Of a stretch of DNA of 64,000 nt, positions 7,541 to 15,434 are shown piece by piece. The DNA lies in the NCBI GenBank assembly GCA_022616435.1, contig JAKEET010000147.1:1-64000 (forward strand). Reading direction: 5' to 3'. The translations under genes and the position numbers were made by a program. Positions within the stretch are counted from its first letter, which is position 1. Every line of letters begins with the position of its first letter. Under the pieces are notes generated by a model. That model was not told the DNA's origin. It searched no databases and was given only the letters and a program-made list of their open reading frames with translations. The DNA comes from Gemmataceae bacterium. GTDB lineage: Bacteria > Planctomycetota > Planctomycetia > Gemmatales > Gemmataceae.

Positions 7541-8611
7541 ATGCGCCGAATTCCGCTCGCGTTGCTCGCGGTTTCTGTCCTCCCTCTGGCAGGCTGTCAG
7601 GAGGAGGAGAAGATCGTCCATTATCGCGTGCCGCGCCTCGAGACCTTCCCCACACAGCATGAGGGCGGGGCGAAGGCGGGCGTCCGCGGCAAGGTGCGCT
7701 TTCTCGCCGCGATCGTGCCGGACCGGGGCGAACTGTGGTTCTTCAAGCTGGTTGGACCGGAGGCGGCGGTGACGCCGCTGGCCGAGCCGTTCGAAGCGTT
7801 CATGAAGACGGTTCGCCTGACCGGCAAGGAGCCGCCGATCGCGTGGGACTTGCCCAAGGATTGGGAGCAGGCGCCGGGGAACCAGTTCCGATATGCGACG
7901 CTCAAGATGAAGAGCGAAGGCGAGGAACTGGAACTCACCGTGTCCAAGTTCGGCGGCACGGTGCTGGCCAACGTCAATCGCTGGCGCGAGCAGATCGGGC
8001 TGAAACACATCGAGCTGAAGCAGCTTCCCGACGAGACGAAAACCCTGGACGTGGCCGGCGTCAAGATCACGCTGGTGAACATGGTCGGCGAGCAAGTCGC
8101 GGCGGCGCCGCCGCGATTCGGCAAGAAGCTCGACCTGGGCCAGCCGAAGATCCCAGGGGCCGCGCCCGGCAAGGCCCCGGACTTCACCGTGCAGACGCCG
8201 GCCGGCTGGCAGGAACAGGTCCCGGCCTCGGCGATCACGGCGAAACAATACCAGGCGGCCCCGAACGTCCAGGTGACGATCACCGCCCTGGGCGGCGACG
8301 GCGGCGGCATTGCCAGGAACGTCAACCGCTGGCGGACGGAGCAGTTGAAGCTGCCGGCGGCGGGCGACAAGGAATTGATCAGCCTGTCCAGCATCCTCGA
8401 TCTGGGGACCAAGAAAGCGCTGTACGTGGACATGGAGAACCCGCGCGAGACCGGCAAGCCGCGCATCCTGGCGATCGTCATCGCCCACCCGGACATCGCC
8501 CGGCCGGAGACGACATTCTTCCTGAAGATGATGGGCCCGAGCGACCGCGTGGCGAGCCAGCAGGCGAGCTTCGAGGCGCTGGCGAAGTCGTTTCGGATTG
8601 AAGGGAAGTAG
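7541..8611 (+). CDS. Lipoprotein upstream of cytochrome c assembly genes
   Basis: A 356-residue predicted lipoprotein. The N-terminus MRRIPLALLAVSVLPLAGC is a lipoprotein signal with a lipobox and Cys19. The body has two similar halves: WDLPKDWEQAPG...NVNRWREQIGL (about 100-165) and FTVQTPAGWQEQVPA...NVNRWRTEQLKL (about 210-270), suggesting an internal duplication. I do not know its function. The start at ATG 7541 was chosen for the signal peptide; the open frame reaches back to 7385 without coding character. It ends 4 bases before ResB, so it probably belongs to the System II cytochrome c maturation operon and may be an accessory factor. Confidence 0.75.
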   Translation: MRRIPLALLAVSVLPLAGCQEEEKIVHYRVPRLETFPTQHEGGAKAGVRGKVRFLAAIVPDRGELWFFKLVGPEAAVTPLAEPFEAFMKTVRLTGKEPPIAWDLPKDWEQAPGNQFRYATLKMKSEGEELELTVSKFGGTVLANVNRWREQIGLKHIELKQLPDETKTLDVAGVKITLVNMVGEQVAAAPPRFGKKLDLGQPKIPGAAPGKAPDFTVQTPAGWQEQVPASAITAKQYQAAPNVQVTITALGGDGGGIARNVNRWRTEQLKLPAAGDKELISLSSILDLGTKKALYVDMENPRETGKPRILAIVIAHPDIARPETTFFLKMMGPSDRVASQQASFEALAKSFRIEGK

Positions 8612-8615
8612 ACTC

Positions 8616-9929
8616 ATGGACAACACCGCCATCCAATCCGACGGCACGGCGGCGCGGCCGGTCGCGCCGACCGCGATCCAGACAAAGGCGCCCTACCCTG
8701 CCGTCCACGCCAATGGCGCGCCGGCGCCGCTGGTGTCGCTGGCGCCGGGTTCGGTCTTGAGGCAGGTGCTGGAGCCGATCGCGTCGCTGCGGTTGACCGT
8801 GGCCTTGTTCGCCCTGTCGCTCGTCCTGGTCTTCTACGGCACGTGGGCGCAGGTCGATGAAGGAATCTGGTACGTCGTCAGCAAGTACTTCCGCAGCTTG
8901 TGGGTGTGGATCCCGCTCGACGTGATCCTGTTCCATTCGATCGATGAAAGCCCGTTCTTGATCCCGTTTCCCGGCGGCTGGCTCCTGGGGGGCTTGCTCT
9001 TGACCAACCTGCTGGCCGCCCATGCCCTGCGGTTCAAGATGACCTGGCAGCGCTCCGGCATCTTCGTGCTGCACGCCGGGTTGATCGTGATGATGCTCGG
9101 CGAATTCTTCACGGGGCTGACGGCGACGGAAGGGATCATGTCGATCGTCGAAGGCCAATCCAGCAATTACGTCGAGAACTACCACAAGGCGGAGCTGGCG
9201 GTCGTCAACATCGCCGACCCGAAATGGGACGACACGGTCGCCATCCCGAATGAGGTGCTGCGCCGCGGCCTGGTCAGCCATCCCAACCTGCCCTTCGATA
9301 TTGAGCTGGTCAAGTACATGCTCAATTCGGTGAGCGAGGACCCCGATCCCGCCCAGAAGAGCCTGGCGACCGCCGGCTTTGGCTTGGACGCCGCCGTCAC
9401 GGAAATCCCGGTCTTCTCCGGCGCCGACCCGAACCAGAAGTTCGATCATCCCGCGGCGTACATCACCCTCAAGGACAAGCAGACCGGCAAGGCCATCGAC
9501 ACCTACCTGGTCCGCTTCGACTGGAAGCCGCAGAAGCTCAGCGTCGACGGCCAGACGTATGAGATCGCGCTGCGGCCGACGCGTTCCTACCGCGATTTCA
9601 GCGTCCACCTGGACAAGGCGACGTTCAAGGTCCATCCGCGCACCAAGAAGGCCAAGGATTACTCCAGCTACGTGCGGATCATGGACGAGGGTGGCAAGGA
9701 AGTGCGCTCGGCCCGCATCTTCATGAACCATCCGCTCTATTTCAACGGCGAGACGTACTTTCAGTCGAGCATGGCCGTCGACGCCCGGCCGCTCGTGACC
9801 GGCCTGCAAGTGGTGTACAACTGGGCCTGGCCCATGCCGTACATCTCGTGCGTCATGGTCGCGATGGGGATGCTGCTCCACTTCGGCATGAACCTATGGA
9901 CGTTCCTCCAGCGGAGGATCATGACATGA
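8616..9929 (+). CDS. resB: Cytochrome c biogenesis protein ResB-like
   Basis: A 437-residue protein with hydrophobic segments near residues 60-80, 110-140 and 150-170, a large periplasmic domain, and a last membrane segment near 400-425. This is the ResB/Ccs1 layout. In System II, ResB and CcsA together deliver and attach haem to apocytochromes c on the outer face of the membrane. Family-like stretches are LEPIASLRLTVALFALSLVL near the start and SYVRIMDEGGKEVRSARIFM, NHPLYFNGETYFQSS towards the end. ATG 8616 (MDNTAIQ) follows the lipoprotein gene. The stop overlaps the CcsA start (ATGA), so the two are translationally coupled. Confidence 0.88.
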   Translation: MDNTAIQSDGTAARPVAPTAIQTKAPYPAVHANGAPAPLVSLAPGSVLRQVLEPIASLRLTVALFALSLVLVFYGTWAQVDEGIWYVVSKYFRSLWVWIPLDVILFHSIDESPFLIPFPGGWLLGGLLLTNLLAAHALRFKMTWQRSGIFVLHAGLIVMMLGEFFTGLTATEGIMSIVEGQSSNYVENYHKAELAVVNIADPKWDDTVAIPNEVLRRGLVSHPNLPFDIELVKYMLNSVSEDPDPAQKSLATAGFGLDAAVTEIPVFSGADPNQKFDHPAAYITLKDKQTGKAIDTYLVRFDWKPQKLSVDGQTYEIALRPTRSYRDFSVHLDKATFKVHPRTKKAKDYSSYVRIMDEGGKEVRSARIFMNHPLYFNGETYFQSSMAVDARPLVTGLQVVYNWAWPMPYISCVMVAMGMLLHFGMNLWTFLQRRIMT

Positions 9930-11743
9930 ACAAGTCCGTGAACTGGGCGCCCTGGGCCGCGGTGGCCGTCGCCATCCTGTACCTGGCGGTCAAAACAATC
10001 CAGCCCGGCGAGGCCGACGGCGAATTCCGCTGGTCGGAGGCCGCGAGGCTGCCGGTCCAGGACGAGGGCCGCGTGCAGCCGTTGGATACGTTCGCCAGGG
10101 TCAAGCTCTTGCAGCTCAGCCATCGCCAGGGCCTGACCCATGGAAAGTGGGAACAGGACCCGGACCTGCCCGACAAGGACATCCTCAAGGACCCGGTGCG
10201 CATTTCCCCGACGCAATGGGCCGTGCAGGCGATGTTCATCTCGGCCCGCGAGGACAAGGAGCTGCTCAATTACCGCATCTTCCGCATCGACAACGAGCAG
10301 CTGGTGGACGCGTTGAAGCTGCCGATGCGGCCGGGGAGCTGGCGCTACTCGTTCAACGAATTCGCCGAGAAGGACGAGTTCAACAAGCTTGTCGATCGGC
10401 TCGTGGAGCAGAAAGGGCCGAAGAAGGACGACGTGTTCGAGAACAAGGTGGCCGAGCTGTGGGAGCAGTTCGTCGTCTTCATGAAGTTGACGCGTCTGGA
10501 AGTCGGCCTGGTGCCGCCCGAAGGCGTGCGGCATCCGGATGTGCCGTGGCTGTCGCTGACCTCCGCCGCGCAACTGGGCGGGGAGAATCGCGTCCTCGAC
10601 TTCTATCGCGCGATGGTGACCGCCTACGCCAACAACAAGCCGGCCGAGTTCAACGAAGCGGTCGAGGAATATCAAAAGTACCTGCAGAAGAACCGGCCCA
10701 GCGACTACCATTCGGCCCGGCTCGAAGCGTTCTTCAATCATTTCGAGCCGTTCTACCAGTGCACCATCCTGTACGGCCTGATCTTCCTGATCGGGTGCGC
10801 GTCGTGGCTGGTCTGGGGCCCGCAGCTTCGCAGCGTGGCCGTGGCCCTGACCATCCTGACCGTCCTGGTGCACACCTGGGCCCTGATCATGCGCATTTAC
10901 ATCACGGGCCGGCCGCCGGTGATCAACCTGTATTCCACCGGCATCTTCATCGGCTGGGGCTGCGTGCTGATCGGGATGTTCCTGGAATGGCTTCTCAAGA
11001 ACGGCATGGGCATCGTCGTGGGCGCCGTCTGCGGCCTGCTCACCTTGATCATCGCCCACAACCTGGTTTCGGGCGACACCATGGGCGTCCTGGAAGCGGT
11101 GCTCGACACCAACTTCTGGCTGGCGACGCACGTGATCGCCATCAACTTTGGCTACACGGCGGTCTTCGTGGCCGGGTTCCTGGGGATCATGTACATCGGC
11201 GCCGGCGTGCTGACGTCGATTCAGAATTACCTCGGCGTCAACAACCCGCCGCAGCGCATGGACGCGTTCCGCGACCTGGCGAAGATGATCTACGGCGTCA
11301 CCTGCTTCGCGGTGCTGTTGAGCTTCGTGGGCACCGTGCTGGGCGGCATCTGGGCGGACGAATCGTGGGGCCGATTCTGGGGCTGGGACCCGAAGGAAAA
11401 CGGCGCGCTCATGATCGTGATCTGGACGGCGCTGGTGCTGCACGCCCGCTGGGGGGGCATCGTCAAGGCCCGTGGGCTGGCCAACCTCGCCATCTTCGGC
11501 AACTGCGTCACCGCCTGGTCGTGGTTCGGCACCAACCTGCTCGGCGTGGGCCTGCACTCGTACGGCTTCATGAAGGGAGCGATGTTCTGGCTCTTGGTGT
11601 TCGTGCTCTCGCAGCTCGTCATCATCGGCATCGGCTGCCTGCCGTTGAGCGCGTGGGCGACCGCGGCGCGGCCGACGCCCCCGGCCGGCAACGAACCGGC
11701 CCCCAAATCTTCGGCGCGCGCGTCCCTGGCGGCGCCGGCGTGA
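9926..11743 (+). CDS. ccsA: Cytochrome c biogenesis protein CcsA
   Basis: A 605-residue CcsA/CcmF-superfamily membrane protein. The haem-handling WWD-type motif is visible as WGRFWGWDPKENGALM in the C-terminal third, within about eight membrane helices (residues 280-580). An N-terminal anchor (about 8-25) and a soluble region of about 230 residues precede the core; this extended N-terminus is seen in planctomycete versions. Function in System II is haem export and ligation with ResB. The start overlaps the ResB stop. The nearby small c-type cytochrome at 14928 is a plausible client. Confidence 0.9.
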   Translation: MNKSVNWAPWAAVAVAILYLAVKTIQPGEADGEFRWSEAARLPVQDEGRVQPLDTFARVKLLQLSHRQGLTHGKWEQDPDLPDKDILKDPVRISPTQWAVQAMFISAREDKELLNYRIFRIDNEQLVDALKLPMRPGSWRYSFNEFAEKDEFNKLVDRLVEQKGPKKDDVFENKVAELWEQFVVFMKLTRLEVGLVPPEGVRHPDVPWLSLTSAAQLGGENRVLDFYRAMVTAYANNKPAEFNEAVEEYQKYLQKNRPSDYHSARLEAFFNHFEPFYQCTILYGLIFLIGCASWLVWGPQLRSVAVALTILTVLVHTWALIMRIYITGRPPVINLYSTGIFIGWGCVLIGMFLEWLLKNGMGIVVGAVCGLLTLIIAHNLVSGDTMGVLEAVLDTNFWLATHVIAINFGYTAVFVAGFLGIMYIGAGVLTSIQNYLGVNNPPQRMDAFRDLAKMIYGVTCFAVLLSFVGTVLGGIWADESWGRFWGWDPKENGALMIVIWTALVLHARWGGIVKARGLANLAIFGNCVTAWSWFGTNLLGVGLHSYGFMKGAMFWLLVFVLSQLVIIGIGCLPLSAWATAARPTPPAGNEPAPKSSARASLAAPA

Positions 11744-11830
11744 TATGATGAAGTGTGGATAAGAGCGTCAACCCGGCGCGCCGGCGACGAGGACCTCGCC
11801 CGCGCGTCGCGTTTATTGGCATCGACCCCA

Positions 11831-12718
11831 ATGCCCATATCCCTCAAGTGCACCTGCGGCGCGCGTCTGGACATCGACGACAAGTTCGCGGGACAGACCA
11901 TTCCCTGTCCGGATTGCAACAAGCCCCTCGTGGCCGAGCCGGCGCCGCCCCCCGCACAGCCGGCCACCAGCACCAGCGGGCTCGCGGTGCTCAGCCTGCT
12001 CCTGGCCTTGATCGGCGCCTTCACCGTGGTCGGCACCCTGGCGGCCATCGCCTGCGGGGCTGTCGCGTATCGCCGGGTCACGCGGCGCGGCAGCACGGTC
12101 GGCGGCGCGCGCCTGGCCCAGGCCGGCATGATCCTTGGGGCCGGGTTCACCGTCATCGCCATCGCCGCCTACGCGTCGGCCGGCCTGTTCGGGATCGACA
12201 GCGTGCTGCGGCAGTACGTGTGGAGGGGGAAACTGCAATATCCGGAGTCGCTCACCGTCACCAAGTCGCGCGGTTTCGATGACCCGTACGGCATCGATCG
12301 GCCGGCGGCGGCGTGGGGCGTCGTCCACGGCCAGACCGAAAACGACATGCTGATGCTCGTCAATCCGCGCGAGGACGCGTACATCCTTTGGCTTTCGGAC
12401 ACCCTCGGCCAGGACGACGAGGACGCCGACAGCCTGCGAGCGCGGGCCCTGTCGGTGTTCCGGTCGTCGAACCTGGCCAAGATGATCGGCCGCATGCCGG
12501 ACATGCAATCGGATTCGTCCAAGGAACGGGGCATTGACGACGCGCGGTTCGAGTTCGACACGGTGCTGGGCGGGATTCCGCGAACGTTCGTGTTTCGCCT
12601 GGAGCAGCGCCATCGGCACCTGAACGTGCTCATCGGCGGCGCCCGCACCCACGACTTCGAACGCCTCAAGGAGCAATTCGACGCGGCGCTGGGAAGCTTC
12701 AAGCAGGAGGGGTTCTGA
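11831..12718 (+). CDS. Zn-ribbon membrane protein (DUF4190-like)
   Basis: A 295-residue protein beginning with a zinc-ribbon (CTCGARLDIDDKFAGQTIPC-PDC, cysteines at about 7, 9, 27 and 30), then a Pro/Ala linker, two membrane helices with the DUF4190-type pattern (LAVLSLLLALIGAFTVVG; GMILGAGFTVIAIAAY; residues about 54-120) and a C-terminal soluble domain. Function is unknown; the layout is common in planctomycetes. The chosen start is ATG 11831 because the zinc ribbon starts there. Its TGA overlaps the ATG of the next gene (TGATG), so it is coupled with the second Zn-ribbon gene. Confidence 0.75.
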   Translation: MPISLKCTCGARLDIDDKFAGQTIPCPDCNKPLVAEPAPPPAQPATSTSGLAVLSLLLALIGAFTVVGTLAAIACGAVAYRRVTRRGSTVGGARLAQAGMILGAGFTVIAIAAYASAGLFGIDSVLRQYVWRGKLQYPESLTVTKSRGFDDPYGIDRPAAAWGVVHGQTENDMLMLVNPREDAYILWLSDTLGQDDEDADSLRARALSVFRSSNLAKMIGRMPDMQSDSSKERGIDDARFEFDTVLGGIPRTFVFRLEQRHRHLNVLIGGARTHDFERLKEQFDAALGSFKQEGF

Positions 12719-13446
12719 TGATCTGGTTCGCCTGCCCGAAGTGCCGGAAAGTGCATGGCCGGCCGGACAACGCCGGCGGGGCCATGATCTTCTGCGACTG
12801 CGGCCAGGGGCTGACCGTGCCGTGGGAGAGCACGGCGGCGGAGCCGTCGGCCGCGCCGGCCGTGGTCGTGCCGCCGGCCGGACGCGAGTCGGCCGGACGC
12901 GGCGAGCCGCTGTCGTTCGGCGGGGCGCCGGAGAAGCCCATGCCGGTCGAGCCGTTGCCGCCGGTGCGGGCCAGCCGGCGGCGGGCGCGCTACGAGCACG
13001 ATCCGAACGTGTGCTTGAACCATGAGACGCGGCCCAAGCAAAAGGTGTGCGTCGAGTGCGGCATGTCGTTTTGCGACGATTGCGTGGTGACGTTCCGCGG
13101 CCAGGCGCTGTGCGGGCCTTGCAAGAACTACGAAGCCAGGCTGCTGCAGCAGCCGCCGCGGACCTCGGGGCTGGCGCTGGCGAGCGTGCTGATGGCGCTG
13201 GCCGCGGGGCCGTTGATGTTCTGCTTGCTGTCGGTGGGGGCGTCGCGCGGCTTCGTATTGTTGACGTTGTTCGCGCTGGCGCCGCAGGTGATGGCGTTCC
13301 TGGCGGGATTGTTCGCGCTGCGCCGGGCCCAGGCCGATCCGCGCGTCGGCGGTCAGCCGCTGGCGATCACGGGAATCGTGACCGCGTCGTTCACCGCGGT
13401 GCTGACGATGGTGCTGACGCTGTATGCGCCGCGGGTGGGGGCGTGA
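12718..13446 (+). CDS. Zn-ribbon / B-box-like membrane protein
   Basis: A 242-residue protein with three parts. The N-terminal zinc ribbon is CPKCRKVH...CDCG. The middle Cys/His-rich module is CLNHETRPKQKVCVECG-MSFCDDC...CGPC (about 99-138), similar to a B-box. The C-terminal part has three to four membrane helices (about 150-240). The middle and C-terminal parts resemble the protein at 13526, so the two are probably duplicates. Function is unknown. The start overlaps the previous stop. Confidence 0.75.
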   Translation: MIWFACPKCRKVHGRPDNAGGAMIFCDCGQGLTVPWESTAAEPSAAPAVVVPPAGRESAGRGEPLSFGGAPEKPMPVEPLPPVRASRRRARYEHDPNVCLNHETRPKQKVCVECGMSFCDDCVVTFRGQALCGPCKNYEARLLQQPPRTSGLALASVLMALAAGPLMFCLLSVGASRGFVLLTLFALAPQVMAFLAGLFALRRAQADPRVGGQPLAITGIVTASFTAVLTMVLTLYAPRVGA

Positions 13447-13463
13447 TTCTCCACGGCGGAACA

Positions 13464-13492
13464 CCCCCAGGAATCGCTGCGCTCATCCTGGG
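13464..13492. repeat. Short palindromic element (CCCAGGA...TCCTGGG)
   Basis: CCCAGGA and TCCTGGG arms surround TCGCTGCGCTCA. The same sequence, inverted, recurs at 37929-37956. It sits between two Zn-ribbon membrane protein genes. Confidence 0.7.
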
Positions 13493-13525
13493 ACTTGGCG
13501 CGTTTCTTGCGAATTCCGCTACGGG

Positions 13526-14119
13526 ATGGACGATCTCATGGTCGAATGCCGTCATTGCCGGGGTTACTTTCGGGCGCAGCCGGAGAAGATCGGCGCCCGC
13601 TGCCCCAAGTGCCGGATGCCGCTGTTCGAGCGGCCCGACAAGCAGACGCCGGGCGCCGACCTGGGCGCGTGCGCGACCCATCCGGGCGTGCTGGCGGTGC
13701 TGGCGTGCCAGCGCTGCGGCAAGAACGTGTGCGCCGCGTGCCGGACCAAGTGGCACGGCGAGCAGCTCTGTCCCAGCTGCGTGGAACTGTCGCTGAGCCG
13801 CGCCGAGCCCAACCCGCGCGAGCTGCGCAAGCAGGGCGGCCGGGCGGTGTGGAGTCTGACGCTCGCCATCCTCGGCGTCCTGGTGGCGCTGCTGGCGTTG
13901 ACGATTCTCGTCACGCGCGGCCAGACCGCGTCGGTCGCCTGGCCGATCATCTTCAGCTTGCTGAGCCTGGTCCCGGCGTTGTTCGCGATCGGCCAGGGCT
14001 GCCCGGTGCTGCTGTCGCGCGGCCCCAGCTTTCGCGTGGCCGCGTCGGGGATCATCCTGGCGGGTTCGCACCTCGGCTTGCTGCTGGGGGTGTTTCTGCT
14101 GAACGTGTGGCATAATTAG
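13526..14119 (+). CDS. Zn-ribbon / B-box-like membrane protein, paralogue
   Basis: A 197-residue protein. It has an N-terminal zinc ribbon (CRHCRGYF...CPKC), then a Cys/His-rich module (CATHPGVLAVLACQRCGKNV, CAACRTKWHGEQLCPSC) and about three membrane helices from residue 110 to the end. The order of modules and the RTKWHGEQLCPSC stretch parallel the preceding gene, which supports tandem duplication. Starts at ATG 13526 or ATG 13538 both fit; the longer frame upstream crosses a palindromic element. Function is unknown. Confidence 0.72.
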   Translation: MDDLMVECRHCRGYFRAQPEKIGARCPKCRMPLFERPDKQTPGADLGACATHPGVLAVLACQRCGKNVCAACRTKWHGEQLCPSCVELSLSRAEPNPRELRKQGGRAVWSLTLAILGVLVALLALTILVTRGQTASVAWPIIFSLLSLVPALFAIGQGCPVLLSRGPSFRVAASGIILAGSHLGLLLGVFLLNVWHN

Positions 14120-14238
14120 CCCGTCCTTTTTTGAATACCCCCCCTTCCCGGCCGCGTCTAAGGGTGGTAGATCATACCGTGCAGACGGTCCGCAAATTGT
14201 CTGCGCGGAGATGACGAGGTGTTTTTTCTTTTGACCTA

Positions 14239-14245
14239 GGAGGTA
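14239..14245 (+). promoter_or_regulatory. Strong Shine-Dalgarno site
   Basis: AGGAGGT lies about 6-12 bases before the ATG at 14251. Such a full match is unusual among the genes of this window, most of which have weak or no ribosome sites. Confidence 0.8.
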
Positions 14246-14250
14246 GGTAC

Positions 14251-14784
14251 ATGTACAAGCGTGTTCCTGTGGGAGCATGTGCGCTGGCGGCGTTCGCGAT
14301 GAGCGCCGCGCTGGCGGGCGATGCTCTCAAGTCGGGCCCGCAGCCCGGCAAGAACATTCCCGGCCCGTTCCATCCGACGAACGTGACCGGGGCCCAGGCC
14401 GGCAAGAAGCATTGCTTGGTCTGACAGTACGGCGGCAGCGCAGTCGCAATGGTCTTTTCTCGTACGACCAGCGACGCCTTGACCAGTTTGGTCAAGAAGC
14501 TCGACAAGACGCAGGTCAACAGCTTTGTCGTTTTCCTCAGCGACGACGAAGAGCTTGAGGGCAAGTTGAAGACGTTGGCCGAAAAGGCCGGCATCAAGAA
14601 GACCGTCTTGGCCATCGACAATGTGGCGGGCCCCAAGGCGTACAACGTCGCCAAGGACGCCGAAGTGACCGTCGTGTTCTACAACGCACGCAAGGTTGAG
14701 GCCAACCACGCTTTCAAGAAGGGCGAGTTCAACGCGAAGGCCATCGAGGCCGTCATGGCGGATCTGCCCAAGATCCAGAAGTAA
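14251..14784 (+). CDS. Secreted thioredoxin-like protein with in-frame UGA at CxxU: candidate selenoprotein
   Basis: A 177-residue open frame interrupted only by one TGA (14422-14424). It has a signal peptide (MYKRVPVGACALAAFAMSAA, cleavage near LAGDA), the leader GPQPGKNIPGPFHP, then H54-C55-L56-V57-UGA58-Q-Y-G-G, and a thioredoxin-like C-terminal half (SFVVFLSDDEELEGKL; VLAIDNVAGPKAYNV; VTVVFYNARKVEANHAF). The UGA falls exactly where a redox CxxC second cysteine would be. The frame, composition and similarity to secreted planctomycete proteins run on undisturbed on both sides. A strong AGGAGGT ribosome site at about 14239 precedes the ATG, and an intrinsic terminator follows. A small stem-loop downstream of the UGA (14432-14436 with 14443-14447, 6-base loop) is a candidate SECIS. 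The alternative is a single-base nonsense mutation of a Cys codon. Confidence 0.72.
14432..14447 (+). promoter_or_regulatory. Candidate SECIS-like stem-loop after the UGA
   Basis: GCGGC (14432-14436) can pair with GTCGC (14443-14447, one G-U pair) around the loop AGCGCA, beginning 7 bases after the UGA. Outer pairing GTACG (14427-14431) with CGTAC (14461-14465) is also possible. The spacing is shorter than usual for bacterial elements, so this is tentative. Confidence 0.3.
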
Positions 14785-14813
14785 TCCGGTTCATCGCGGA
14801 CCATGAACGACAG

Positions 14814-14846
14814 GCGCTGCCGAGGCTGCTCGGCGGCGCTTTTTTT
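14814..14846 (+). terminator. Rho-independent terminator
   Basis: An 11-base-pair GC-rich stem (14814-14824 with 14829-14839, one G-U pair), a 4-base loop and a run of seven T. It is 30 bases after the stop of the candidate selenoprotein gene and separates it from the downstream cytochrome gene. Confidence 0.9.
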
Positions 14847-14881
14847 GTTGCCCGGCGCGGCGCCGTCGCGCAGAATACCAA

Positions 14882-14900
14882 CGCCGCTTGCGGCTTAGCG
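14882..14900. repeat. Half-copy of the CCGCTTGCGGC palindromic element
   Basis: Matches the left arm of the element at 709-730 over 19 bases, with no partner arm nearby. It lies between the terminator and the cytochrome c gene. Confidence 0.7.
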
Positions 14901-14927
14901 TCCGCTGGTCCACCGGGGGAGAGAATC

Positions 14928-15353
14928 ATGAAGCGATGGGCGATCATCACCGCGATCATGGTCGCGCTCGCCGCCGCCGCCGCCGCGGCCGTGCGCGCTC
15001 AACAAGGTTCCTTCGACAAGCTGTCGGCGGCCGACCGCCAGGCTTTTCAAGAGCGCTTCGCCAAGGACATCTGGCCGCTGCTGCAGCGCAACGGCAAGAA
15101 CGGCTGCGTCGGCTGTCATTCCGGCAAGATCGTGTCGGCGCTGCATTTGACCGGCCAGGTGGAGAGAGATTTCCCGATGCTGCTGCGCGAGGGCTTCTTC
15201 ATCCCCGACGACGCCGGCAGCTTGTTGGGCCGCATTACGGACAAAGACCCGGAGCGGCGCATGCCGCGCAGCAAGGTCGGGCTCTGGACCGACGCCGAAA
15301 CGAAGCTGCTCGCCCAATTCGTGGCGGACTTGGACAAGAAGCAGCGGAATTGA
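14928..15353 (+). CDS. Small periplasmic c-type cytochrome
   Basis: A 141-residue exported protein. It has an N-terminal signal with an alanine run (MKRWAIITAIMVALAAAAAA) and a single haem-binding motif CVGCH (C60, C63, H64), so it should be matured by the ResB/CcsA system encoded just upstream. The rest (WPLLQRNGKNG before the motif; RITDKDPERRMPR and the closing helix LLAQFVADLDKK) resembles the short cytochrome modules that planctomycetes often fuse to DUF1549/DUF1553 proteins, here as a separate gene. Met in RRMPR is a plausible distal ligand. Role in electron transfer is inferred. Confidence 0.82.
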   Translation: MKRWAIITAIMVALAAAAAAAVRAQQGSFDKLSAADRQAFQERFAKDIWPLLQRNGKNGCVGCHSGKIVSALHLTGQVERDFPMLLREGFFIPDDAGSLLGRITDKDPERRMPRSKVGLWTDAETKLLAQFVADLDKKQRN

Positions 15354-15360
15354 CTGTCCA

Positions 15361-15433
15361 CGTAGGTTAGAACTCCGATTCTGACCGGACGCAATTCGCC
15401 ATCCCACGGACAGAAGCGGAGTTCTATCCCACG
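15361..15433. repeat. Palindromic element (diverged GTAGGACAGGACTCC family) between converging genes
   Basis: Twenty-seven-base arms (15361-15387 and 15407-15433) match with four mismatches. The arm core GATAGAACTCCGCTTCTGTCC-like sequence is a diverged form of the element at 1893 and 33641. It fills the gap between two convergent stop codons (15353 and 15435), where it could terminate both transcripts. Confidence 0.8.
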
Positions 15434-15434
15434 G

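Noticed and set aside
14450-14470. Alternative SECIS hairpin TGGTC...GACCA containing GGTCT, recalling the E. coli fdhF loop
   Set aside because: The GGTCT lies too far from the UGA and the flanking bases do not form the fdhF-like stem; kept only as a thought.
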